This document shows, piece after piece, positions 19,204 through 28,932 of a DNA stretch of 64,000 nucleotides. The notes below the pieces were generated by a model. The model made no database searches. It was not told the origin of the DNA and was given only the letters and a program-made list of their open reading frames with translations. The DNA is taken from assembly GCF_000302595.1 (NCBI RefSeq), contig NZ_AKZJ01000014.1, forward strand, positions 124,001 to 188,000, written 5' to 3'. Position numbers and translations under genes: made by a program. Positions within the stretch are counted from its first letter, which is position 1, and every line of letters starts with the position of its first letter. Source of the stretch: Pedobacter arcticus A12. GTDB lineage: Bacteria; Bacteroidota; Bacteroidia; Sphingobacteriales; Sphingobacteriaceae.

Positions 19204-20082
19204 TTAAGAGTTAAAGAACTCTTTCTCTGCTTTTTGTTTTTTCTTCTGCACTCTTGCTGATACCGATATACTAAACTCGTATAAAAGAAACAGCGGTAAG
19301 CTTACTGTTAACATTGTTGGGATATCTGGTGTAGGTGTTACGATTGCTGCAATCACTAAAATAATAATTACTGCATACCTCCTTTGCTCCCTCATAAACT
19401 TAGGCGTCATTATACCTAGCTGAGAGAGGATGTAAATTACGATTGGAAGTTCAAAAACTGCGCCTGTGCATAGGGTCAAAGTAGCCACAGACGAAAAGTA
19501 AGAATCAATGGTGATGGTGTTTTCAATATCGGGGCTAATGCTGTAATTAGATAAGAAGTTTACAGATAGTGGCGCTACAATAAAATACCCAAATAATATC
19601 CCAACTACAAACAACAAAGTTGCATAGAAAACAAAACCGGTAGCGGATTTGCGCTCGTTATCTTTTAGTGCTGGTTTTACAAAACGCCATATTTCCCAAA
19701 GTAAATATGGGAATCCTAAAACTACACCTGTCATTAAAGCCGAATTAATCTGTAGTGTAAACTGCCCAGCCATTTCTGTATTGATGATTTTTCCCGGGAT
19801 ATTTGTAATACAGAAATCAGGTCCCATATTAAAATACTCGCCTATTTTACACATCATCCGATAAGTCCAAAAGCTAGACTTACGCGGCCCCATGATGATG
19901 GTATCGAAAATAAAATCGTAATAGACAAAACAGAAAATAGTAGTGATAACAATAGCAATAGAAGAACGCACCAAGTGTATCCGCAATTCCGCTAGATGAT
20001 CGAAAAAAGACATTTCGCCTTCAATACTTTTACCTTTATTTTTTACAGATTTTAGTAAATCTGTTTTTCTTTCACTACCCAT
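19204..20082 (-). CDS. tatC: Sec-independent protein translocase subunit TatC
   Basis: TatC is the inner-membrane receptor for twin-arginine signal peptides. The 292-residue product starts with the conserved EMSFFDHLAELRIHLVRS segment and has about six transmembrane helices, with the family's FELPIVIYILSQLGI segment. The C-terminal cytosolic tail is Lys-rich. No tatA/tatB lies next to it, so the partner subunits must be elsewhere. It is flanked by terminators on both sides, so it is transcribed alone or by read-through from accC. Confidence 0.96.
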   Translation of the reverse strand: MGSERKTDLLKSVKNKGKSIEGEMSFFDHLAELRIHLVRSSIAIVITTIFCFVYYDFIFDTIIMGPRKSSFWTYRMMCKIGEYFNMGPDFCITNIPGKIINTEMAGQFTLQINSALMTGVVLGFPYLLWEIWRFVKPALKDNERKSATGFVFYATLLFVVGILFGYFIVAPLSVNFLSNYSISPDIENTITIDSYFSSVATLTLCTGAVFELPIVIYILSQLGIMTPKFMREQRRYAVIIILVIAAIVTPTPDIPTMLTVSLPLFLLYEFSISVSARVQKKKQKAEKEFFNS

Positions 20083-20100
20083 TGCTATTTATTATTAAAC

Positions 20101-20138
20101 AAAAATACCATTTTGAATTACGTCAAAATGGTATTTTT
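20101..20138. terminator. Terminator after accC
   Basis: A perfect 16-bp stem (20101-20116 with 20123-20138), with AAAAA on one side and TTTTT on the other, lies 20 bp after the accC stop on the minus strand. Confidence 0.9.
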
Positions 20139-20157
20139 AGTTTTAAATTTTATTTAA

Positions 20158-21504
20158 CTATTCTTCTGTACCTAAATCAAAGGTTTCCATAAACTTAGTG
20201 GTAAAATTACCAGCCCTAAAGTTTGGGTCTTTTAAAAGTTTAAGGTGGAAAGGTATAGTGGTTTTTATACCTTCAATTACAAATTCACTAAGTGCTCTTT
20301 CCATCGTGTTTAACGCTTCTTCGCGGGTTTGAGCCACACATATTAGCTTCGCAATCATGGAGTCGTAATTCGGTGGAATTACGTAGCCTGCGTAAACGTG
20401 GGTATCAACCCTTACACCATGCCCGCCCGGAGAGTGGAAATGTGTAATTTTACCCGGACAGGGTCTAAAGTTATTGTAAGGGTCTTCGGCATTTATGCGA
20501 CATTCGATAGCGCACATTTCTGGAAAGTAAGATTTTCCTGAAATTGGAATGCCTGAAGCCACTTTAATCTGTTCTTTGATTAAATCAAAGTTGATTACTT
20601 CTTCTGTAACCGGGTGCTCTACTTGGATACGGGTGTTCATTTCCATAAAGTAGAAATTACGATGTTTATCTACCAAAAATTCTACGGTACCCGCACCTTC
20701 ATATTTTACAGCTTCTGCACCTTTGATAGCAGCTTCTCCCATTCTTTCACGCAGTTCTTGCGTCATAAAAGGAGAGGGAGCTTCTTCAACTAATTTTTGG
20801 TGACGACGCTGGATAGAACAATCTCTTTCTGATAAATGACAAACTTTACCAAACTGATCTCCAATAACCTGAATTTCGATATGGCGAGGATCTTCAATGT
20901 ATTTTTCAAGGTACATTCCATCGTTCCCGAAAGCAGCAGCAGATTCCTGACGAGCAGAGTTCCAAGCATCTTCGAAATCTTCATCTTTCCATACTTGTCT
21001 CATTCCGCGACCACCACCACCGGCTGTAGCTTTTAAAATTACAGGATAGCCAATTTCGTTTGCAATCTTTATTCCTTGTTTAACATCGGTCAATAAACCT
21101 TCAGAACCTGGAATTGTAGGTACACCAGCTAATTTCATGGTGTCTTTTGCCGAAGCCTTATCACCCATTCCATTAATCTGTTCTGCAGTTGCACCAATAA
21201 ATTTAATACCATACTCTTTACAGATTGCCGAAAATTTTGCGTTCTCAGACAAAAATCCGTAACCCGGATGGATGGCATCTGCATTGGTTAATTCTGCAGC
21301 AGAAATTATATTTGGGATATTTAGGTATGAATCTTTACTCGGAGGAGGACCTATACAAACAGCTTCATCAGCAAAACGTACGTGTAAACTTTCTCTGTCT
21401 GCGGTAGAATATACTGCCACTGTTTTTATACCCATTTCTTTACAGGTACGGATAATGCGCAGTGCTATTTCTCCTCTATTAGCAATTAATATTTTTTTAA
21501 ACAT
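20158..21504 (-). CDS. accC: Acetyl-CoA carboxylase, biotin carboxylase subunit
   Basis: AccC carboxylates the biotin on AccB using ATP and bicarbonate, the first half of malonyl-CoA synthesis. The 448-residue protein shows the N-terminal [17 protein letters not shown] fold and the ATP-grasp glycine loop [12 protein letters not shown]. The [15 protein letters not shown] catalytic segment is also present. It lies 72 bp after accB on the same strand, as in the usual accB-accC operon. Confidence 0.98.
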   Translation of the reverse strand: MFKKILIANRGEIALRIIRTCKEMGIKTVAVYSTADRESLHVRFADEAVCIGPPPSKDSYLNIPNIISAAELTNADAIHPGYGFLSENAKFSAICKEYGIKFIGATAEQINGMGDKASAKDTMKLAGVPTIPGSEGLLTDVKQGIKIANEIGYPVILKATAGGGGRGMRQVWKDEDFEDAWNSARQESAAAFGNDGMYLEKYIEDPRHIEIQVIGDQFGKVCHLSERDCSIQRRHQKLVEEAPSPFMTQELRERMGEAAIKGAEAVKYEGAGTVEFLVDKHRNFYFMEMNTRIQVEHPVTEEVINFDLIKEQIKVASGIPISGKSYFPEMCAIECRINAEDPYNNFRPCPGKITHFHSPGGHGVRVDTHVYAGYVIPPNYDSMIAKLICVAQTREEALNTMERALSEFVIEGIKTTIPFHLKLLKDPNFRAGNFTTKFMETFDLGTEE

Positions 21505-21576
21505 AATAACGGTTTTATCAATCTGTTAATTTGTGTGGAAGGGCACTTGAAATGCCCAATAAGTAATACAAATAAA

Positions 21577-22050
21577 CTATGATGGATCTACCAGGAATAA
21601 TGGTTGGTCGTACTCAACAGGTTGTGAGTTTTCTACCAATACTTTAACAATTTTACCCGAAACTTCTGACTCAATCTCGTTGAAAAGCTTCATTGCTTCA
21701 ATAATACACAACACTTGTCCAGTTGCTATTTCATCGCCCACATTTGCAAAATTTGGTTTATCTGGTGAAGCAGAACGATAAAAAGTTCCGATCATTGGAG
21801 ACTTTATGGTAATGTAGTTACTATGATCTTCAACCGCGATAGCTGGCGCAGCAACCGGAGCTACTGCTGGTGCAACAGCAACAGGTGCTTGCATTTGCTG
21901 AGCAACAGGTATGTTTGCATTTACGTAAGTTGGCTCTTGCGTAGTTTTTATGGTAATTTTAAAGTCTTGTTCTTCAATAGAAACTTCATTCACTCCTGAT
22001 TTTGCTACAAATTTAATCAGATCTTGAATTTGTTTAATGTCCATTCCCAT
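21577..22050 (-). CDS. accB: Biotin carboxyl carrier protein of acetyl-CoA carboxylase
   Basis: The 157-residue carrier has a small N-terminal domain, then an Ala/Pro/Val-rich flexible linker (about residues 52-73). The biotinyl domain carries Lys121 in the EAMK motif as the biotinylation site. It acts with AccC and the carboxyltransferase AccAD. It lies within the fabH-accB-accC run of fatty-acid genes. ATG at 22044 (third residue) is an alternative start. Confidence 0.97.
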   Translation of the reverse strand: MGMDIKQIQDLIKFVAKSGVNEVSIEEQDFKITIKTTQEPTYVNANIPVAQQMQAPVAVAPAVAPVAAPAIAVEDHSNYITIKSPMIGTFYRSASPDKPNFANVGDEIATGQVLCIIEAMKLFNEIESEVSGKIVKVLVENSQPVEYDQPLFLVDPS

Positions 22051-22117
22051 ATTGGTGAGGTTTTAAATTATGTGTTTAATTTAGAAATCTAATATAATAA
22101 TTATCTGTAAAAATAAC

Positions 22118-23107
22118 TTAGTATGCCCACTTAAGGTATAAAGAACCCCAAGTAAAGCCGCCGCCAAAAGCCGCCAATACTACATTATCTCCTTTTTTTA
22201 ATTTGCTTTCCCATTCCCATAAACAAAGAGGGATGGTGCCGTTTGTTGTGTTGCCGTACTTCTCGATGTTGATCATTACTTTCTCGGATCCAACACCCAT
22301 ACGGTTTGCCGTAGCATCAATAATTCTTTTGTTGGCTTGGTGTGGCACTAACCATGCAATATCGTCTGCAGTAAGGTTATTCTTCTCCATAATCTCGGCA
22401 GAAACATCTGCCATGTTGGTAACTGCAAATTTAAATACAGCCTGTCCTTCTTGGTAAACAGTATGTAAACTCGCATTCACAGTTTCGTGGGTAGCAGGAT
22501 TTAAAGAACCGCCAGCTTTTATATTTAAGTATGATTTACCAGCACCATCACTTTTTAAAATGGAATCAATAATACCATATCCCTCTGTGTTGGGTTCTAA
22601 CAATGCTGCACCACATCCATCACCAAAAATAATACAGGTTACCCTGTCTTTATAATTAATAATAGACGACATTTTATCGCCACCTACTACCAAAACTTTT
22701 TTGTGTTTGCCCGATTCAATAAACTGTGCTCCTGTGCTTAAGCCGAATAAAAATCCTGAACAAGCAGCCTGTAAATCATATCCCCAAGCATTTTTGGCGC
22801 CAATTTTATCGGCCAAAATATTTGCAGTTGCAGGGAAAGGCATATCTGGTGTTGAGGTACAAAAGATAATCAGATCTATTTCTTCTGCGCCAATACCTCT
22901 TTTCTTAAGCAAGCCTTCTACAGCTGGCACTGCCATATCAGAAGTTGCTAAACCTTCACCTTTTAAAATTCTTCTTTCTTTTATTCCTGTACGTGTTGTA
23001 ATCCACTCGTCATTGGTATCAACCATTGTTTCTAACTCTTGATTAGTTAAAACATAATCTGGCACATAACCATTTACAGCGGTGATTGCAGCATGAATTT
23101 TGCTCAT
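22118..23107 (-). CDS. fabH: Beta-ketoacyl-ACP synthase III
   Basis: FabH condenses acetyl-CoA (or a branched starter) with malonyl-ACP to begin fatty-acid synthesis. In the 329-residue protein the catalytic triad is visible: Cys116 in AACSGF, His256 in VPHQANKRI and Asn286 in YGNTTNG. It follows plsX by 10 bp on the same strand, the normal arrangement. Starter specificity (straight or branched) cannot be read directly, though Bacteroidota usually make iso-branched acids. Confidence 0.97.
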   Translation of the reverse strand: MSKIHAAITAVNGYVPDYVLTNQELETMVDTNDEWITTRTGIKERRILKGEGLATSDMAVPAVEGLLKKRGIGAEEIDLIIFCTSTPDMPFPATANILADKIGAKNAWGYDLQAACSGFLFGLSTGAQFIESGKHKKVLVVGGDKMSSIINYKDRVTCIIFGDGCGAALLEPNTEGYGIIDSILKSDGAGKSYLNIKAGGSLNPATHETVNASLHTVYQEGQAVFKFAVTNMADVSAEIMEKNNLTADDIAWLVPHQANKRIIDATANRMGVGSEKVMINIEKYGNTTNGTIPLCLWEWESKLKKGDNVVLAAFGGGFTWGSLYLKWAY

Positions 23108-23119
23108 ATTTTGATATGT

Positions 23120-24061
23120 TTAAGAATTGAAAGCTGTTTTAAACTTTTCAATAATTTGAGTTTCCACCATGTCTTTAGACAATAGTATCATATTTTTGAT
23201 AGCTTCTGGGCTAGAAATCCCATGTCCAATAACAACAGGTGCATTTACACCTAAAATTGGGCTTCCACCATATTGTTCGTAATTGAACCTATCGAAAAAC
23301 TCATCTTTTAAACCTTTTTTAAGTGTTAAAACATAAAAAGATTCTGCTAATTTTAAAACAACGTTGCCTGTGAAACCATCACAAACCATTACATCTGATT
23401 TTGCGTTGAATAAATCCCTGCCTTCAATATTGCCGGCAAAGTTTATTTCAGAAGCGGCTTTTAATAAAGGATAAGTAGCTTGCGTAAGCATGTTTCCTTT
23501 TCCTTCTTCCTCGCCTAAGTTCATTAAACCAACTTTAGGATCGGCAATGTGGTAAACGTGTTTTGCGTATAAGCTGCCCATTATTGCAAACTGAACTAAG
23601 TGTTCTGGCTTACAATCTGCATTGGCACCAGCATCCAGCAACATTCCAAAACCACCTTTTTCTTTAGGGATAACAGTAGAAATTGCAGGTCTTAAAACTC
23701 CTTCAATCGCTTTTACACTAAACATGGCACCAACTAACATGGCACCGGTATTTCCTGCTGATGCAAAAGAATCAATTTTTCCTTCTTTCAACTGTTGAAA
23801 ACCTACCGATATGCTGGAATTCGCTTTTTGAACAATAGCTTTTGTAGGATGTTCTCCCATACCAATTACCTCTGTAGTATGTACATACTCAAATAAATCG
23901 GGGTTAAAACTATGCTCTTTAAGGATGGGTGTAATTTGGTCTTTATCTCCAAATAATACGAGGTGTTGGTCTTTTGATAGGGTTTGATGTGCTGCAATTG
24001 CTCCTAATACGGTTGCTTTTGGCGCATAATCACCGCCCATTATATCTAAACCAATTTTCAT
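23120..24061 (-). CDS. plsX: Phosphate acyltransferase PlsX
   Basis: PlsX turns acyl-ACP into acyl-phosphate, the acyl donor for glycerol-3-phosphate acylation by PlsY. The 313-residue product starts with the conserved KIGLDIMGGDYAPKA and has the GNTGAMLVGAMFSVKAIEGVLRPA region and the late ICDGFTGN-type motif (CDGFTGNVVLKL). It leads the plsX-fabH-accB-accC run. A strong terminator separates it from rpmF upstream, so it probably has its own promoter near 24093. Confidence 0.97.
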   Translation of the reverse strand: MKIGLDIMGGDYAPKATVLGAIAAHQTLSKDQHLVLFGDKDQITPILKEHSFNPDLFEYVHTTEVIGMGEHPTKAIVQKANSSISVGFQQLKEGKIDSFASAGNTGAMLVGAMFSVKAIEGVLRPAISTVIPKEKGGFGMLLDAGANADCKPEHLVQFAIMGSLYAKHVYHIADPKVGLMNLGEEEGKGNMLTQATYPLLKAASEINFAGNIEGRDLFNAKSDVMVCDGFTGNVVLKLAESFYVLTLKKGLKDEFFDRFNYEQYGGSPILGVNAPVVIGHGISSPEAIKNMILLSKDMVETQIIEKFKTAFNS

Positions 24062-24092
24062 TGAGATAAGTTGCTTTTAATGAAGTTGTGCT

Positions 24093-24100
24093 CGAAAATA
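24093..24100 (-). promoter_or_regulatory. Possible plsX promoter -7 box
   Basis: On the minus strand TATTTTCG (seven of eight to TAnnTTTG) lies 31 bp upstream of plsX and just downstream of the rpmF terminator. No perfect -33 TTG was found. Confidence 0.35.
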
Positions 24101-24126
24101 ACAGTCTTGGCTATTCTGAGGTTAAA

Positions 24127-24178
24127 AAAAATCCTTGTGTAAGGTAATAAATAAATTTTTACCAACACAAGGATTTTT
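24127..24178 (-). terminator. Terminator between rpmF and plsX
   Basis: The outer 14-bp perfect stem (24127-24140 with 24165-24178) encloses a smaller GGTAA/TTACC stem. On the minus strand a run of T follows. It lies 12 bp after the rpmF stop, inside what is otherwise a classic rpmF-plsX-fabH string. Confidence 0.85.
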
Positions 24179-24189
24179 ATTCGCATAAA

Positions 24190-24381
24190 CTATGCTATAG
24201 ACGTGTTCTCTATTAACAATTTACCTCTAAGGTAAAGGTTTCCGTCAACATTATAAGCTCTGTGTGGCAAGTGTACTGCGCCAGTTTCTTTATCTAACCA
24301 CAAAGAAGGTGCTGTTGCTTTATAGTGAGTTCTTCTTTTGTCTCTTCTTGATTTGGAGACTTTTCGTTTTGGATGTGCCAT
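24190..24381 (-). CDS. rpmF: 50S ribosomal protein L32
   Basis: This 63-residue basic protein has the family N-terminus [20 protein letters not shown] and C-terminal [18 protein letters not shown]. It carries no zinc-binding cysteine pairs, so it is the zinc-independent form. It follows the DUF177 gene by 13 bp, as is usual (yceD-rpmF). Confidence 0.97.
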   Translation of the reverse strand: MAHPKRKVSKSRRDKRRTHYKATAPSLWLDKETGAVHLPHRAYNVDGNLYLRGKLLIENTSIA

Positions 24382-24394
24382 TTTTTCCTATTTT

Positions 24395-24931
24395 TTAATT
24401 TTTCCTAATGTTCTTTAATATGTCCCACCGTGGATCTTCTTGTTCGCTTGCATTTTGTTCTGTTTCTCCAGAAAACTCTTCTATTTTTTTGAGCATTTCT
24501 AGATCACATGATGGGGTGTTTCCTGGATCCTCACAAATGTTGAGGTAAGGAACCGCTAAGTTGATGATTTCATAGATGAATGATGAAACGTCAACTTCAC
24601 TTTCACTTTTTGTGATAACGATAACCTCTTCACTGTCCGACATGTCGTCAGACTCAGTGAATTTGGCAATTAACCTGTCTTCCGCTTCCATTTCGTGTGG
24701 AAATCCAGCTAAGCACTTATCACAACTTAATTGTACTGTACCTTTGATTTTAAAATTGAGAACCATTAAGGTTTCTCGCTTCTCTAAAAGCAAGCTTACA
24801 CTTAGTAAGCCGTCTTTTACCAAAGAATATTCAAATTCATCAAAAAAGCGTCTGTCAACATCATAGTTAAATTGATGTTGGCCAATCTTTAATCCCGTAA
24901 AGGGTATTGAATATTGTTTTAACGATTTCAA
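24395..24931 (-). CDS. DUF177 (YceD-type) protein
   Basis: This 178-residue acidic cytosolic protein has the DUF177 core with a CDKCLAGF zinc-ribbon-like pair and the EEVIVITKSESEVDVSSFIYEIINLAVPY-type segment, split here as EVDVSSFIYE and INLAVPYLN. YceD-family proteins are found beside rpmF across bacteria and are linked to 23S rRNA or ribosome maturation. It is co-directional with rpmF at 13 bp spacing and has a TAnnTTTG box just upstream. Confidence 0.9.
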   Translation of the reverse strand: MKSLKQYSIPFTGLKIGQHQFNYDVDRRFFDEFEYSLVKDGLLSVSLLLEKRETLMVLNFKIKGTVQLSCDKCLAGFPHEMEAEDRLIAKFTESDDMSDSEEVIVITKSESEVDVSSFIYEIINLAVPYLNICEDPGNTPSCDLEMLKKIEEFSGETEQNASEQEDPRWDILKNIRKN

Positions 24932-24950
24932 AGTTCGACAATTAAGCCTG

Positions 24951-24958
24951 CAAATTTA
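24951..24958 (-). promoter_or_regulatory. -7 box upstream of the DUF177-rpmF operon
   Basis: TAAATTTG on the minus strand is an exact TAnnTTTG match, 20 bp before the DUF177 start. The -33 TTG is not clear. The remaining 24959-25188 interval after pdxA is AT-rich and shows no gene. Confidence 0.45.
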
Positions 24959-25188
24959 GGAAAAATTATTAAGGGCTAAAGGTTTTTTTTAAAAATTGGA
25001 AAAGCCTAGAAAAATACATTTGTTTTTACATAAATACACACTAAAAACGCGGTTTCGGTACTTTGAAGGATGATTTTTTGAGGTGAGCTATGCTTTTATA
25101 AAGTAGCCTTACACTCGGTTTTTCAACTTCTCTGTAGCCGTTTGTTTTTTTAGTCGGCTTATTTCTGCTTAAAACGCCTTAATGGTTT

Positions 25189-26244
25189 TTAATCTCTATC
25201 CCTACTGTGCTTACTAAAAGGTAAAGTGTTTTGAACCATTTCCGCATGTTCTCTCCTGCGTTTTACAATGTGTATTGCCTGAAATAATGCGTCTCTAAAT
25301 GAACTTGCCGAAGCTGTGTTTTTTCCCGCGATGTCATATCCGGTACCGTGATCTGGCGAGGTACGTACAACCGGCAAACCTGCGGTAAAGTTTACACCGT
25401 GGTGAAAGGCCAAGGATTTAAAAGGGATTAAACCTTGATCATGGTACATCGCCAATATGGCATCGAACTGGCTAAAAGCTTGATTACCGAAAAATCCATC
25501 GGCTGGGAAAGCACCAAAAGCAAAAATGCCTTCTTTTTGAGCAGCGTCAATTGCCGGATGAATAATTTCTTCTTCTTCCATACCAATTAAGCCACTATCG
25601 CCAGCATGCGGATTTAATCCTAAAACAGCAATCTTAGGTTTTTCTATCCAAAAATCATATCGTAAAGAATGATCCATTAACCTCAGTTTTGATAAAATAG
25701 CTTCTTGGGTAATGCCTTTTGCAATATCTTTAACAGGAATGTGCCCCGTAACTACCCCCACTTTCAACTCGTTGCTTACTAAAAACATCAACGAATCTGG
25801 CGAACCAGTCATCGCCTGAATGTATTCTGTATGTCCATTAAAAGTAAACTGGTCACTTTGTATATTATGCTTGTTGATTGGAGCCGTAACTAAAGCATCA
25901 ATTTTACCGGCTACCAGATCTGCAGTTGCTCGTTCTAACGATAAAAACGCATATTTTCCACCAATGTCATTTGCTTTTCCCAGTTCAATCTTCACATCTT
26001 CTTCCCAACAGTTGATCATATTTGCTTTGCCGGCGTGTGCATTTTCTGGTTGGTTGATCACCTGAAAAATAAATTCTTGTATGCCCGCTGCTTTTCTGTG
26101 AAATGAAGCAACTTTGGTATGTCCGTAAACAATAGGTGTGCAATATTTATAAATTTCGGATTCGGAAAGCGTTTTAATAATTACCTCTAAACCTATTCCA
26201 TTTACATCTCCAATAGATATTCCTACCTTTAACAACTCGCTCAT
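25189..26244 (-). CDS. pdxA: 4-hydroxythreonine-4-phosphate dehydrogenase
   Basis: PdxA oxidises 4-phosphohydroxy-L-threonine on the DXP-dependent route to pyridoxal 5'-phosphate. The 351-residue product has ISIGDVNGIGLEVIIK at the N-terminus and the TAPINKHNIQ substrate loop. The metal-binding histidines lie in FNGHTEYI, GLNPHAGDSGLIG and MYHDQGLIPFK. It is divergent from rsmA, so the classic pdxA-rsmA linkage is kept although not as one operon. Confidence 0.96.
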   Translation of the reverse strand: MSELLKVGISIGDVNGIGLEVIIKTLSESEIYKYCTPIVYGHTKVASFHRKAAGIQEFIFQVINQPENAHAGKANMINCWEEDVKIELGKANDIGGKYAFLSLERATADLVAGKIDALVTAPINKHNIQSDQFTFNGHTEYIQAMTGSPDSLMFLVSNELKVGVVTGHIPVKDIAKGITQEAILSKLRLMDHSLRYDFWIEKPKIAVLGLNPHAGDSGLIGMEEEEIIHPAIDAAQKEGIFAFGAFPADGFFGNQAFSQFDAILAMYHDQGLIPFKSLAFHHGVNFTAGLPVVRTSPDHGTGYDIAGKNTASASSFRDALFQAIHIVKRRREHAEMVQNTLPFSKHSRDRD

Positions 26245-26349
26245 ACAAAAAATGCTTTTATAAAATTTCTTGCAAAATAAAGATTTTGGAACGAATGTTA
26301 ATTTTAAAGATTAAACTTTCCGTAATTTGTAGCTCATCTTTACAAAATA

Positions 26350-27141
26350 ATGAGTCAGGTAAAAGCCAAAAAGCATTTAGGACAGCATTTTTTAACCGAT
26401 AAAAATATCGCAGAAAAAATTGTGAACAGCTTAATACATCACAATAAGTACGATAAAGTTTTAGAAGTTGGACCAGGAATGGGCGTTTTGTCTGATTTTT
26501 TATTGCAGAAAAAAGAATACGAAACTTACTTGATAGATATTGACACCGAGTCGTTCAATTTTCTCCATAAAAAATACCCGCATTTAGGCGATAAGTTGCT
26601 GAACGCAGATTTTTTGCATCTTAATTTTAAGGATGTTTTTCCGGCTAGCTTTGCGATAATAGGGAACTTTCCTTACAACATCAGTTCGCAGATTTTATTT
26701 AAGATTTTGGATAACAGAAACCAAGTGCCAGAGGTAGTTGGAATGTTTCAAAAAGAGGTTGCAGAACGTTGTACGGCAAAGCCAGGAAGTAAAGAGTATG
26801 GCATTTTGAGCGTTTTTTTGCAGGCCTATTTTAAGTGCGAGTATTTGTTTACGGTAAAGCCTGGGGTTTTTAATCCGCCACCGAAGGTGATGTCTGCAGT
26901 AATTAGGTTAAGTAGAAACGAAGTAAAGGAGCTCGGTTGTAACGAAAAATTGTTTTGGACAGTGGTTAAGGCCGGCTTTAACCAGCGAAGAAAAACCCTG
27001 AGCAATGCGGTATCCGGCGTAATCCCAAAAGAAAAGCAGAATGACGATGCAGTTTGGACATTAAGAGCAGAACGTTTAAGTGTGCAGGATTTTGTGGATT
27101 TAACCAATTTGATTGAGAAAAGTAATGAAAAAGACAGTTAG
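26350..27141 (+). CDS. rsmA: 16S rRNA (adenine1518/1519-N6) dimethyltransferase
   Basis: RsmA (KsgA) dimethylates two adjacent adenines in helix 45 of 16S rRNA. The 263-residue protein has KKHLGQHFLTDKN at the N-terminus, SAM motif VLEVGPGMGVLS, acidic DID at motif II, and the catalytic NFPYNISSQIL. It is divergent from pdxA, and its last 17 bp overlap the next lipoprotein gene, indicating translational coupling. Confidence 0.97.
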   Translation: MSQVKAKKHLGQHFLTDKNIAEKIVNSLIHHNKYDKVLEVGPGMGVLSDFLLQKKEYETYLIDIDTESFNFLHKKYPHLGDKLLNADFLHLNFKDVFPASFAIIGNFPYNISSQILFKILDNRNQVPEVVGMFQKEVAERCTAKPGSKEYGILSVFLQAYFKCEYLFTVKPGVFNPPPKVMSAVIRLSRNEVKELGCNEKLFWTVVKAGFNQRRKTLSNAVSGVIPKEKQNDDAVWTLRAERLSVQDFVDLTNLIEKSNEKDS

Positions 27142-27883
27142 TTACATAACACTGTTAGCGATGCTGTTTGTAATTGGATGTGGTAACACAAACAACCCAG
27201 CTTATACTAATGCATCATCACTTAACGCAGATAGCACAACTAATCAAAGTATAATTTTACGAGACTCCGTAGTTGTGTTAAAATATAAAACACAAACCGA
27301 TACTATTGCTTTTCCAGTAGTCAACGCTCAGTTTCCACAGTTAGCAGCTGCCTTAAATCCGGAAGCAGTTTTAGGAGAGAGGCTTTCCAAAATCAAAGAA
27401 AATTATGAAGATTGCGGTTGCGGTTACACTTCTCTGATGTATAAAAAAACTTTTTCAAACGCAAAAATCCTCTCTTTGTGGTTTTATGCAGAATTTATCG
27501 GAGCATACCCTAGTCAAACCACCATTTATCAAACTTTGAGTATTAATACCGGCTTAGTTTATAAATTAACCCAGCAGCTGAATGAAGCAGGAGAAAAATA
27601 TGTGTTAACAAAATATAAGGCTACATTATTGAAAAGGTTAGAAGCAGACAAAGCAAATCATACAGAAAAAGACTATGATAGTGCTTGTAATCAGATAAAA
27701 GAAAATATTAATCAACTTACTTTTGAAGCAATTAATGACAATTATATAGTTAAAGATAGCTCCGTTATCGTAAAAACAGAACCAATTTTGCCTCATGTAG
27801 TTTTGGCTTGGGAAATAGATAGAATGGTTGATTTTTCTTTGGATGAGTTAAAGCAATTTAAAAAAGAGGGCGCAAGTATTTAA
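27125..27883 (+). CDS. Lipoprotein of unknown function
   Basis: This 252-residue protein has a lipobox (FVIGC, Cys19) and a Ser/Thr/Asn-rich linker. I do not recognise its domain with certainty. The order of features (LNPEAVLGERLSKIKENYEDCGCGYTS, later TIYQTLSINTGLVYKLTQQL), shown here in short pieces, loosely recalls DUF3298/RsiV-like periplasmic domains. A CGCG cysteine pair sits near residues 99-102. ATG 27125 is chosen because the signal peptide begins there; it overlaps the end of rsmA. Confidence 0.8.
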   Translation: MKKTVSYITLLAMLFVIGCGNTNNPAYTNASSLNADSTTNQSIILRDSVVVLKYKTQTDTIAFPVVNAQFPQLAAALNPEAVLGERLSKIKENYEDCGCGYTSLMYKKTFSNAKILSLWFYAEFIGAYPSQTTIYQTLSINTGLVYKLTQQLNEAGEKYVLTKYKATLLKRLEADKANHTEKDYDSACNQIKENINQLTFEAINDNYIVKDSSVIVKTEPILPHVVLAWEIDRMVDFSLDELKQFKKEGASI

Positions 27884-27900
27884 GCCCGCAAAAAACAGAA

Positions 27901-28827
27901 ATGAAAAAAATATTAATAGTTGATGATTTACACCCAGCTTTTAAACTAGCAGCAGAAGCAATGGGTTTTGAGGTGGACGACCGCCCGCTAATCAAAAAAG
28001 AAGAAGTTTTAGCGATATTAAAGGATTACGCGGGTATAGCGATAAGAACTAAATTCCGTGTAGATGCAGAAGTTATAGCAGCCGGTCCGAACCTAAAATT
28101 TGTCGCCAGAGCAGGTGCGGGAATGGATAACATTGATGTGGCTGTGGCCGATGAGAAAAACATTCAGTTAATTAACGCACCAGAAGGGAACGCTGATGCT
28201 GTTGGGGAGCACACTTTAGGTATGTTGCTTTCGATGATGAACAATTTCCGTAAAGCGGATATTGAAATACGCAACGGTATTTGGGACAGAGAAGGTAATC
28301 GTGGTTACGAATTAATGGGAAAAACCGTCGGGATTATTGGCTATGGGCACATGGGGCAAGCATTTGCAAAGCGCTTAACCGGCTTTGGTGTAAAGGTAAT
28401 TGCTTACGATAAATACAAGACGGGGTTTTCTGACCAATATGCTACCGAAGCGAGTATGGAAGAAATTGTAAAATACAGCGATGTTTTAAGCTTACACATC
28501 CCGTTAACCAAAGAGACCAAGCAATTGGTAGACGATGAGTATCTATTGCATTTTAGAAGACCGATTTTCTTTTTAAACGCTGCCCGTGGAGAAATTGTGA
28601 ATACAAAAGCAGTTTTAAAAGCAATTGATACTGGGAAAATTTTAGGTGCAGGTTTAGATGTGCTCGAAAAAGAAAAATTCCCAGGTTTGGATGATGCCGA
28701 TTTTTATAAAGAACTTATTGCAAACCAGAAAGTGCTTTTAACACCTCATGTTGGTGGCTGGACATTTGATTCGTACCGAAAAATATCTGAGGTTTTAGCG
28801 ACTAAGCTTAAAAATTTGGAAATATAA
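27901..28827 (+). CDS. D-2-hydroxyacid dehydrogenase family protein
   Basis: This 308-residue NAD-dependent dehydrogenase belongs to the D-isomer 2-hydroxyacid family (phosphoglycerate dehydrogenase-like). The Rossmann motif GIIGYGHMG is near residue 143. The catalytic Arg lies in NAARGEIV, the Glu in DVLEKEKFPG, and the His in LTPHVGGWT. It lacks an ACT domain, so it is a short SerA-like or glyoxylate/hydroxypyruvate-type enzyme. The substrate is not determinable here. It starts 17 bp after the lipoprotein stop. The greA promoter overlaps its 3' end. Confidence 0.9.
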   Translation: MKKILIVDDLHPAFKLAAEAMGFEVDDRPLIKKEEVLAILKDYAGIAIRTKFRVDAEVIAAGPNLKFVARAGAGMDNIDVAVADEKNIQLINAPEGNADAVGEHTLGMLLSMMNNFRKADIEIRNGIWDREGNRGYELMGKTVGIIGYGHMGQAFAKRLTGFGVKVIAYDKYKTGFSDQYATEASMEEIVKYSDVLSLHIPLTKETKQLVDDEYLLHFRRPIFFLNAARGEIVNTKAVLKAIDTGKILGAGLDVLEKEKFPGLDDADFYKELIANQKVLLTPHVGGWTFDSYRKISEVLATKLKNLEI

Positions 28828-28847
28828 AACCAAAAGTTATATCTTCG
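28815..28847 (+). promoter_or_regulatory. Candidate greA promoter
   Basis: TTTG (28815-28818) and TATCTTCG (28840-28847, seven of eight to TAnnTTTG) are 21 bp apart. Transcription would start near 28854, ahead of two hairpins and the greA start. Confidence 0.5.
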
Positions 28848-28853
28848 TAAAAA

Positions 28854-28932
28854 AGGAAACAAGACTATGTATGCGAAAAGCAGATGTAGTCTTGTTTGTT
28901 TTTTAGAGCTTGGCCAACGCCGGGCTTTTTTT
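28854..28932 (+). ncRNA. Putative greA leader RNA ending in an intrinsic terminator
   Basis: From the predicted start the transcript can form a first hairpin (AAGACTA at 28861-28867 with TAGTCTT at 28887-28893, then a T-rich tract). A second follows (AGCTTGGC/GCCGGGCT) that ends in seven T. The greA ATG comes only 29 bp later. Whether this is a free sRNA, an attenuator or the terminator of the upstream gene is inference. Confidence 0.4.
28907..28932 (+). terminator. Intrinsic terminator just upstream of greA
   Basis: An 8-bp stem (28907-28914 with 28919-28926, including two G-U pairs) with loop CAAC is followed by a seven-base T run. It could terminate the dehydrogenase transcript or attenuate greA. 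Confidence 0.75.
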
